A stretch of DNA of 64,000 nucleotides from CAZJHX01 sp964545715. Lineage in GTDB: Bacteria; Myxococcota_A; UBA9042; GCA-2863065. This document shows positions 44,159 through 50,824 of the stretch, one piece after another. A program made the translations under genes and the position numbers. Every line of letters starts with the position of its first letter. Position 1 is the stretch's first letter. The notes under the pieces were generated by a model, which was not told the origin of the DNA, searched no databases, and saw only the letters and a list, made by a program, of their open reading frames with translations. The stretch is taken from positions 114,772 through 178,771 of the forward strand of contig CAZJHX010000004.1 in NCBI GenBank assembly GCA_964545715.1, read 5' to 3'.

Positions 44159-46243
44159 CTAGGGCAGGTCTGAAACCAGGATCGATGCCCCGCGTACGAC
44201 CAGTACGGCATCATGTGAGACGTCGAAATGTCCGCCGCTGTTCTCGATGGCGAAGCTCTCCAGCCGCTTGGCGCCGTTCACGTCCCACAGCTCAAACTGC
44301 GTTCCGACATCGACCAGCAGCCGGTTGTCGCCTATCCACGCCAGGCCTTTGACCGCCGCATCCGTTGTGTGCGTCGCGATCAGCGTGCCGTCGTTGTGAG
44401 ATCGCAGCTCCCAGAACGCGCCGCCGGGCCCGTCGCCGATCAGCCCGCCCGTGGCGATTCGTGAGCCGTCCGCCGTCACCGCCAGCGCCAGCTGCTTGCC
44501 CGCCACGACGTCTTCCCACACCAGCGCGCCCGTCGCCGCGTCGCAGGCCATGACCTTGGCGCCCAGCACTACCAGGCGGGTGTCGTCGGGCATCCACGCG
44601 ACCACCCGCGGACTGGGACACTCCAGATCCACGATATGCGCGCCGGTCTCAGCGTCCCAGACCACCGGATTCAGCAGCTTGCCAAAGGCGGTTGCGAACC
44701 CGGCCACCTTGCCCAGGCCCGGGGAGACGGCCACCGCACTCGCCTCAGGCTCCAGCGCGGCCAGCGTCACCGTGGTTTTTGTCGTGCCCGTGGCGGCCTC
44801 CAGCGTCGTCACCTCCAGCTCGCCTGACAGCACGGCGATCGAGCTGCCGTCCGACGAGAACCGGAGCGGGCCTGCCGGCGTGCTAACGGTCCACTTCGGC
44901 TCGCCGGTCACGCTGTCGCGCAGCCAGATCCGGTCGTTGTCCTCCGCTGCGGCGACGGTGGCCCCGTCCGGACTGAACGCGGCGCCCAGCACGGTGCCGG
45001 TGGTCTCTGTTGCTCCTGCCGGCTCACCCGTCTCGGCATCCAGGTGATGCACCCGCACCGTCCCATCGTCCGACGGTCCCCCGGCCACCGACAGGCGATC
45101 CCCGTCAGGGGACCACGCGATCAGCTCCACGTGCTCCAGCTCGCCCAGCTCCCAGAACACGCCGCTGGGGGCGTCCACCTCCAGCACCATGATGCGAAAG
45201 CCGCTCGTCTGTTTGACCAGCACCGCCGCCAGGCGCCGCGCGTGGTTGTACGTCAGGCTCAGGATCGGGCTGGTCGGCAGCGGGATGCCGCGATCCGTGA
45301 TGCGCTGGCCGCTCACGGGATCGGTGAAGATGAGCGCCAGGCCTCCGTTGGCAAGCGGATCGCCGCCCGCGGATAGGACCTGCTTGCTGTCGGGCATCCA
45401 CACCATCTTCCCGTACCCGACCTCGCGCAGGTGCGTGCCGTATTTTGGGTCGTGCAGTCCGTTCTGCAGCGTGAAGAAGCTGCCGTCGGGCGCGAACGTC
45501 AGATCTGATCCTGTGTACTCCGGACGGTCAAAGACGGGCGCATCCGTCGCCAGATCCCAGCCTTTCAGTCCGGGCCCCACCGTCACCAGCAGCTTGCCGT
45601 CGGGCGAAAAGACAGGGCGTGTGCCGCCCGCGCCCGCAAGCTGTCGCACCAGCTTGCCCTCCGCGATGTCCAGCACCGCCCAGCCCGCGCCGTCTCCGAT
45701 GGCCAGCTGCTTGTCGTCGGGGCCCCAGGAGACGTGCGTGGGGCCGTTGGGATCGGCGATCACACCCACGAGCGAGCCCTCGTCGGCGGTCCACACGCGC
45801 ACGGTCTTGTCGTCGCCAACCGTCGCCAGGCGGTCGCCGCCGTGACTGTAGATCATGTCGGTGATCGCGCCCTCATGGTTGCCCGTGCGCCAACGGATGG
45901 GCGAGTCCACGTCCTCGTGGCCCACAGTGATGGTGGCGGTCACCTTGATCTCGGGGTGCGTGGTCACAAACACGGTCAGCGTGTACGTCCCCGGCGTGGT
46001 CGGCACCGTGACGTGATAGCCGCCGGGCCGCTTGTAGGTCTCGCCGACGGTGATGGTGGCGTCGTACGTCGGCACCGGCAGGTCCCACCCGGCCAGGCTC
46101 ACCTCAAAAGGCACCGATGCGCCGGGTTCGGCCTGAACCTCGGTGGGCGTCATCGAGATGGTGCCGATGCGCTTGTCCGGCTCACAGCCTCCATGCAGGA
46201 CCAAAACCGCCACCGCGCAGACCCATCCAAACCACCGTGCCAT
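44159..46243 (-). CDS. WD40-repeat lipoprotein
   Basis: 694 residues from the ATG at 46241-46243, with GGAGG six nt upstream. The signal MARWFGWVCAVAVLVLHGGC ends in a lipobox Cys. Residues about 25-110 form an Ig-like or cadherin-like domain (PFEVSLAGWDLPVPTYDATI). The rest is a WD40 propeller of about seven or more repeats (SHGGDRLATVGDDKTVRVW, SWGPDDKQLAIGDG, FSPDGATVAAAEDND, ACDAATGALVWEDVVAG). Bacterial WD40 lipoproteins usually act as protein-binding scaffolds. It lies head-to-head with the Asp-box lipoprotein, with 79 bp between starts, and ends 77 bp before the pilin-domain gene on the same strand. No enzyme domain is seen. Confidence 0.85.
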   Translation of the reverse strand: MARWFGWVCAVAVLVLHGGCEPDKRIGTISMTPTEVQAEPGASVPFEVSLAGWDLPVPTYDATITVGETYKRPGGYHVTVPTTPGTYTLTVFVTTHPEIKVTATITVGHEDVDSPIRWRTGNHEGAITDMIYSHGGDRLATVGDDKTVRVWTADEGSLVGVIADPNGPTHVSWGPDDKQLAIGDGAGWAVLDIAEGKLVRQLAGAGGTRPVFSPDGKLLVTVGPGLKGWDLATDAPVFDRPEYTGSDLTFAPDGSFFTLQNGLHDPKYGTHLREVGYGKMVWMPDSKQVLSAGGDPLANGGLALIFTDPVSGQRITDRGIPLPTSPILSLTYNHARRLAAVLVKQTSGFRIMVLEVDAPSGVFWELGELEHVELIAWSPDGDRLSVAGGPSDDGTVRVHHLDAETGEPAGATETTGTVLGAAFSPDGATVAAAEDNDRIWLRDSVTGEPKWTVSTPAGPLRFSSDGSSIAVLSGELEVTTLEAATGTTKTTVTLAALEPEASAVAVSPGLGKVAGFATAFGKLLNPVVWDAETGAHIVDLECPSPRVVAWMPDDTRLVVLGAKVMACDAATGALVWEDVVAGKQLALAVTADGSRIATGGLIGDGPGGAFWELRSHNDGTLIATHTTDAAVKGLAWIGDNRLLVDVGTQFELWDVNGAKRLESFAIENSGGHFDVSHDAVLVVRGASILVSDLP

Positions 46244-46310
46244 GTCGCCTCCCATGCCGCCGGCGATGATAGCAAAGGGTGACTTCCGGGACCCGAAAAC
46301 GGCCTCGGTC

Positions 46311-46316
46311 TATACT
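46311..46316 (+). promoter_or_regulatory. Candidate -10 box directly before the Asp-box lipoprotein start
   Basis: TATACT is five of six to the TATAAT consensus. It is followed by TCGCAA and the ATG at 46323. With no ribosome site in between, transcription would start at the A of the ATG. Confidence 0.4.
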
Positions 46317-46322
46317 TCGCAA

Positions 46323-48437
46323 ATGCGTCTGCTCATCCTGATGTGCGCCCTCGCCGTGGCCGCCTGCTCTGCCGACAACGACGAGCTGGCCGGCGTGTCC
46401 AGCCAGGCGTGGGGTGCGGATTGCATCAACACGTCGCCGTCCGTCGACTCGTACGACATGCACCCCACCGATCACAATCAGCTGTGGGTCGTGTTCCATC
46501 GCTCGCTGGATGGTGGGCTGACCTGGGACCACGGCACTCAGGCCGATCAGTCCCCGCCTTTCCGGCGTTTTGCGGACGGCACGCCCGCGTCGCTGATCCG
46601 TGACCTGGTGCCCGTGGGCGGCGGCCGCATTTACCGGCGCGTGGACAACATCGTGGAGCGGTCGGATGACGACGGCGCCACCTGGCAGCAGTTTCCCATC
46701 CCGATGGACATTCCGGGCGGCGCGCTGGTCCCCAGCATCGAGGGCGAGGCCATGCACGCACACGGCGACAGCGTCATCGTCTACTACCACAAGCAGGTGT
46801 TTCTCTCGCGGGACGGCGGCGCCAACTTTACGCAGCTGGACCAGCCGGACAAGACGCTGGCCATCGGCGGCGCCTGGGTGCACGAGGGCGGGCGCGTGGT
46901 CATCGACCTTCAAGGTGCCGGTCTCTATCTGTCGTCAGACGATGGGCAGACGTGGACGCGGTTTGCCCCGGACCAGACCGGGCGCGCCGCGGTCTCGCAG
47001 GACGGCGACATCTGGGTGGTTGCCCCGCACACCCACGGTTTTCAGCCGGAGGCCCAGCGCTCGCTCTACTATTCGTCGGACTGGGGCGCGTCCTGGCTCA
47101 AAGGTCCGGTGACGTCCGGTCCGTTCGCGTTCGCGTCGGACGCAGGCGGCAAGCTGCGCGTCGACTACAACCATCTGAAGCCGCTGGGCAACGGCGTGCT
47201 GTCCTTCTCGGCGTGGGCTCAGGAGTCGCCGAGCGGTCGCCGCCCGCTGGTCTGCGTGGTGAGTCAGGACACGCCCGATAGGCTGCGCCCGCTGCCGTCC
47301 GTGCCGCCGGCGGACATCTCTGCGGGCACGATTGCGCCGTACGCGTGGTTCAGCGACCTGCTGCTGCCGCACGCCCGAATCGCGGTCGCTGATGACGGCA
47401 CGCCATTCTATCTGCACCCGCGCTTTCACTCGGTGACGACCACCACCGAGGTCGTCTTCGAAGCGGTCCGACCCGATCCGGAGGGCGTGCTGGACGGTCT
47501 CAACGACGCCGTAGAAGACATCGCGCTGGACCGTGAGACCGGCGAGTTGCTCCTGGCCGCGTGGCCGCCCAAGACCGCGCTCGATCCCCCCTTTGGCGCG
47601 GTGCTGTACCGGGTGGACCCCGCGACCGGCAAGAAGGTCTCGGAGACCGCGCTCGGTCCACTGCCGTGCGACAGCCTGGCCGCCAGCATCGGCAGTACGG
47701 CGTTCGCCAAGTGCGACAACGGCGTGTGCGACGACGAGGAGGAGCTGTTCTGCCCGTCCGAGTGTGGGCTGGGCGACCAGTGCGGCAACGGCGTGTGCGA
47801 CGACTACGAGCAGTTCAACTGCGGCACGGACTGCGAGAACGGCGTAGGCGGCACCTGCGGCAACCTGAAATGCGACGGCTACGAAGAGCACTTCTGTCCG
47901 CTGGACTGCCCGGCGCTGAACAAGCTCTGCGGCGCCGGCAACATCTATTGGGGCCGTCCGCTGGACTTGCTGTCCCCTACCTACGTGCGGTTTGAGGACG
48001 GCACCTACAACGTGGCGATCAGCGCCGCCTCCAAGCCGGTCACCGGGCCTGCCCAGGAGGCGGAACGCGACGTGACCGACGACGCGACGTGGGTGCTGCG
48101 CGACGGCTGGATCCGTCGCATTCCGGACAACGGCGCCGATCCCTGTCTGTTTGAGGTCGAGAGCGCGCACTGCTTCACGGACCCGGGGCACGTGGAGAAC
48201 CTGGTCGCGTCGGGCAGCGACGGCTTCCTGTATGCGATCCGGAGGCTGCTGGGGGAGATCGTGCGCCGCCCGTTCGGGGCGGAGACGGCTGAGTGGGAGA
48301 CGGTCGTGGTCGGGCTGCTGTCGCCGTCGGACCTGTTTATCGCGGAGAAGGGTGGGCAGCTGAGGCTCTTCATCTTGGACGGTGACCTCTGGGTGGCCGT
48401 GCTCGGGGACGACCTGCCGCTTCGGAGGTCCTTCTAG
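46323..48437 (+). CDS. Asp-box (BNR/sialidase-type repeat) lipoprotein with Cys-rich insert
   Basis: 704 residues from the ATG at 46323 (MRLLILMCALAVAAC, lipobox). Residues 30-330 contain Asp-box repeats of the S/T-x-D-x-G-x-x-W form: LDGGLTWDHG, SDDDGATWQQF, SRDGGANFTQL, SSDDGQTWTRF and SSDWGASWLKG. They build a beta-propeller as in sialidases, Vps10 and photosystem-assembly factors. No sialidase Arg triad or FRIP motif is visible, so binding is more likely than catalysis. Near residues 460-535 there are three Cys-rich repeats (CDNGVCDDEEELFCPSEC type) resembling myxobacterial Cys-rich modules. The C-terminal part is propeller-like (DNLVASGSDGFLYAI-type strands). The function is unknown. It converges on the astacin-like gene, sharing the CTAG at the stops. 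Confidence 0.82.
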   Translation: MRLLILMCALAVAACSADNDELAGVSSQAWGADCINTSPSVDSYDMHPTDHNQLWVVFHRSLDGGLTWDHGTQADQSPPFRRFADGTPASLIRDLVPVGGGRIYRRVDNIVERSDDDGATWQQFPIPMDIPGGALVPSIEGEAMHAHGDSVIVYYHKQVFLSRDGGANFTQLDQPDKTLAIGGAWVHEGGRVVIDLQGAGLYLSSDDGQTWTRFAPDQTGRAAVSQDGDIWVVAPHTHGFQPEAQRSLYYSSDWGASWLKGPVTSGPFAFASDAGGKLRVDYNHLKPLGNGVLSFSAWAQESPSGRRPLVCVVSQDTPDRLRPLPSVPPADISAGTIAPYAWFSDLLLPHARIAVADDGTPFYLHPRFHSVTTTTEVVFEAVRPDPEGVLDGLNDAVEDIALDRETGELLLAAWPPKTALDPPFGAVLYRVDPATGKKVSETALGPLPCDSLAASIGSTAFAKCDNGVCDDEEELFCPSECGLGDQCGNGVCDDYEQFNCGTDCENGVGGTCGNLKCDGYEEHFCPLDCPALNKLCGAGNIYWGRPLDLLSPTYVRFEDGTYNVAISAASKPVTGPAQEAERDVTDDATWVLRDGWIRRIPDNGADPCLFEVESAHCFTDPGHVENLVASGSDGFLYAIRRLLGEIVRRPFGAETAEWETVVVGLLSPSDLFIAEKGGQLRLFILDGDLWVAVLGDDLPLRRSF

Positions 48438-49816
48438 AAGCTCTTGCGGCCTTCGTTCAGGCCCCAGCCGATCCAGTGGTAGAAGGCGGACGGCATCCAG
48501 CCGGCCTTGACGGCGTTGGCCACGCCCTTGTGCTTGTTCAGGTAGTACTTGCTGTCAAACCGCGCCTGCGGGCTGCGCTTCTCTTTCTGACCGTGCTGGA
48601 TGAAGTGCCGCATGGGCTTGTTGCCGTAGTACCCGTTCTTGGCGACGTCCTGGTTCTTGGCCAGGTAATAGGCCTCGTCGAAGAGGTCGCCCTCAGCCAC
48701 GCCCCAGCGCCACTTGGTGTTGGGGCCGGCTTTGTAGCCTTTGCGCGAGCCGAAGAAGAGGAAGTGCTCCCACGCGCTCAGGCCGCTGAAGAACACCTCG
48801 GGGTATTTTTTCAGGTACCACTTCACGTCGAAGAGCGGGTGCGGGTTGCGGCCCTCCATGGCGCCGTAGGTGATGTAGTGGTACAGCGGGTTCATTCCTG
48901 CGTTCTTCACGTCCGGGTTCTTCTTCAGGTACCAGCCGCCGTCGAAGAACGGCATCGGCGCGCGGCCCTCTTTGCCGCCCCACTTGGTGTAGTGCGTGAC
49001 GGCGCTCATGCCCGACTTGAAGACGTCCTTGTTGATGCCCATGTAGTAGGCGTCGTCGATGAAGCTGGTCCACGCCGGCTTGCCGTACATCTGGCGCACG
49101 CCGTAGATGTCGACCAGCGACAGGCCGTAGGTCGTGTCGGCGCAATAGTTCATGACGGAGTTCTTGTCGTACCAGCCGTAGGTCTTGTTGCCTTTGGAGC
49201 CGGTCTTCTGGTCGCCGCAGTGGTCAAACTTGTTGTGGGGCGCGTCCTGCTCGTGCTTGAAGCCCAGGGCGTGGCCAAACTCGTGCAGCGCGTTGCGACG
49301 CATGCAGTGCGTGCGGTTGGTCTTGTTCTTGGCGCACCAGCTGGTCTCGCCCTTGCCCACGTTCGGCCACTTTTTGTAGGTGAAGTTCAGGCGCATCCCA
49401 ACGCTCTTCTTATTGATCAGCTTGCCGAAGGCATAGACCTTGGGGCCCGCGTCTTCGATTTTGATGCGGATGCCGTTGTTCTTCTTCCAATGGTATTTCC
49501 CGCATTTGCCCCAGCCGACAAAGTTGACGGCCGATACGCGGTTCCACCCGTTTTGGATGGTGCGCTGGACAAATGCCCGGTCAAGCCGCTGCTGCGCGGT
49601 GTTGGTCGGGTTGATCCAGCAGACGGGAATTGTGGTGTTCTTCCATTTGACCTTGGTGTCGGCAAACAGCGCCGCCTCCTGCGTCGACAGGTGGCGCTCT
49701 GCGTGGTCGTGGCCGTCGGCGTGCTCGTCCAGCGGACCCTCCACCTCAGCGGCACATGCACCGGCGACCAGCGCGATAAGACTTACGACCGTAAAACTGC
49801 GAATCATCTCGAGCAT
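48434..49816 (-). CDS. Astacin/matrixin-like zinc metallopeptidase lipoprotein with tandem C-terminal repeats
   Basis: 460 residues from the ATG at 49814-49816, preceded by GGAGGGAGAG. The signal ends IALVAGAC, followed by a His/Asp-rich linker (DEHADGHDHAERH). The catalytic domain carries HEFGHALGFKHEQD, with His near 178, 182 and 188, that is HExxHxxGxxHE of the metzincins, and the Met-turn SVMNYC near 222. The Glu after the third His and the CxxR context favour astacin-like over matrixin. From about residue 245 there are five repeats of roughly 38-45 residues with the pattern FDxxWYLxxNPDVxxxGxxPxxHY and GxxEGR, known from other secreted and glycan-associated proteins. It should cleave extracellular proteins. 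It converges on the Asp-box gene, and its own upstream region holds a strong palindrome. Confidence 0.88.
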   Translation of the reverse strand: MLEMIRSFTVVSLIALVAGACAAEVEGPLDEHADGHDHAERHLSTQEAALFADTKVKWKNTTIPVCWINPTNTAQQRLDRAFVQRTIQNGWNRVSAVNFVGWGKCGKYHWKKNNGIRIKIEDAGPKVYAFGKLINKKSVGMRLNFTYKKWPNVGKGETSWCAKNKTNRTHCMRRNALHEFGHALGFKHEQDAPHNKFDHCGDQKTGSKGNKTYGWYDKNSVMNYCADTTYGLSLVDIYGVRQMYGKPAWTSFIDDAYYMGINKDVFKSGMSAVTHYTKWGGKEGRAPMPFFDGGWYLKKNPDVKNAGMNPLYHYITYGAMEGRNPHPLFDVKWYLKKYPEVFFSGLSAWEHFLFFGSRKGYKAGPNTKWRWGVAEGDLFDEAYYLAKNQDVAKNGYYGNKPMRHFIQHGQKEKRSPQARFDSKYYLNKHKGVANAVKAGWMPSAFYHWIGWGLNEGRKSF

Positions 49817-49939
49817 CTCTCCCTCCCGTCCGGGTTCCAGTTCGGACGAGCCGGGTAAGAGCAACGGCTGTGCCATCGTCTTCAGTGCGGCGCAGTGTCA
49901 CGAATGGGCCGTGCAATGTGGGTGTCCGCTGTCGTGTCC

Positions 49940-49968
49940 GGTGTAGCGCAAAGGTGTAGCGCTACACC
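49940..49968. promoter_or_regulatory. Strong operator-like palindrome between divergent genes
   Basis: GGTGTAGCGC occurs as a direct repeat at 49940-49949 and 49953-49962, and the second copy is the left arm of a perfect 16-bp palindrome, GGTGTAGCGCTACACC, at 49953-49968. It lies between the divergent astacin-like gene and the gene at 50007, and covers the -35 area of the latter. No T-run follows, so an operator is more likely than a terminator. Confidence 0.6.
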
Positions 49969-49993
49969 CCCTGCGCCAGGTTTTGTGACCTGA

Positions 49994-49999
49994 TACTGT
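49994..49999 (+). promoter_or_regulatory. Candidate extended -10 before the hypothetical gene at 50007
   Basis: TGATACTGT can be read as an extended -10 (TGA plus TACTGT) with the ATG 7 nt further on; GATACT two nt earlier is an alternative hexamer. No ribosome site is visible. Confidence 0.3.
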
Positions 50000-50006
50000 C
50001 GGCGCC

Positions 50007-50798
50007 ATGAAAGACACGCTTTGGAAGTCCGCCATCGAGCACTATCAGCAGCCCGACTTGTCGCGGTTGGTCGGTCGCGCGCCCGGCGCTCACCTCGTGC
50101 GCGCCGTCGTTGACCGTACTGTCGGTCTGGAGGTGTTCCTCTGCCTGACCGTGCCGCCCGGCGAGGCCGCCGACCGCGTGAAAGCCGTGTCGAATCTGGC
50201 GCTGTCGGTCGCGTGCGGGGGCGTCTCCACGCCGTCGGGTCCGGTGCTGTACGCGCTGTTTGTGTTGCCCGGCTCTGCCTCCAACGGCACGCCGCCCATC
50301 TCCTGGGAGGCGCTGATGGACCCGCACGACGACGACATGTGCGGCAACTGGCTGGACCTGGCGCAGCAGAGCCACTGGCATGTGGCTTACGTGACCACCG
50401 ACGTCCAGCGCCTGCATGTGCTGCAGTACGAGAACATCTACAAGATGAACGCCACGCTGCCGCAGCTCATCTTCAAGTCCAGGGACCAGGAGAGCACCGA
50501 CTTCGGCCAGGCCTGCGTCGAGTTCTTGCTCACGTGGACCCGCGAAGACCTCATGAGCGGCGCCACGGCCACCGCCTCCGAGGACCCGATCGGCGACGCG
50601 ACCGGCGGGCTGCGTGAGGCTGTGACGACCGCGGACGCAGAGGTGATTCGACGTCTCGGCGCGCGCCTCTACCACCGCGGCGGCGAGGGCTTGATGCACC
50701 GCCTGCACAACGCCTACATCGAGCGCTATGGCGCCGACGGCCAGCCGGACGTCATCGACAAGGCTTGGACGGGACTGGGCGGCTGGCAGGCCGGATGA
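50007..50798 (+). CDS. Hypothetical cytosolic protein
   Basis: 263 residues from the ATG at 50007 (MKDTLWKSAIEHYQQPDLS). I do not recognise the family. There is no signal peptide or membrane span, which is unusual in this window. The first half is mixed alpha/beta, with hydrophobic strands at EVFLCLTV, LALSVACGG and VLYALFVLPG. A middle segment has Trp/His/Cys (MCGNWLDLAQQSHWHVAYV). The C-terminal third is helical and Arg/Asp/Glu-rich (RREVIRRLGARLYHR-type). The two Cys near the middle are not in a metal motif. It is divergent from the astacin-like gene across an operator-like palindrome and ends 26 bp from the convergent OmpA reading frame. Function unknown. Confidence 0.75.
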   Translation: MKDTLWKSAIEHYQQPDLSRLVGRAPGAHLVRAVVDRTVGLEVFLCLTVPPGEAADRVKAVSNLALSVACGGVSTPSGPVLYALFVLPGSASNGTPPISWEALMDPHDDDMCGNWLDLAQQSHWHVAYVTTDVQRLHVLQYENIYKMNATLPQLIFKSRDQESTDFGQACVEFLLTWTREDLMSGATATASEDPIGDATGGLREAVTTADAEVIRRLGARLYHRGGEGLMHRLHNAYIERYGADGQPDVIDKAWTGLGGWQAG

Positions 50799-50824
50799 CC
50801 AGGTAGAGCAGGAGGCCACCCGGG

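Noticed and set aside
48434..49816. Matrixin (M10) assignment of the metallopeptidase
   Set aside because: The zinc motif continues with Glu after the third His and the Met-turn is SVMNYC, closer to astacin-type proteins.
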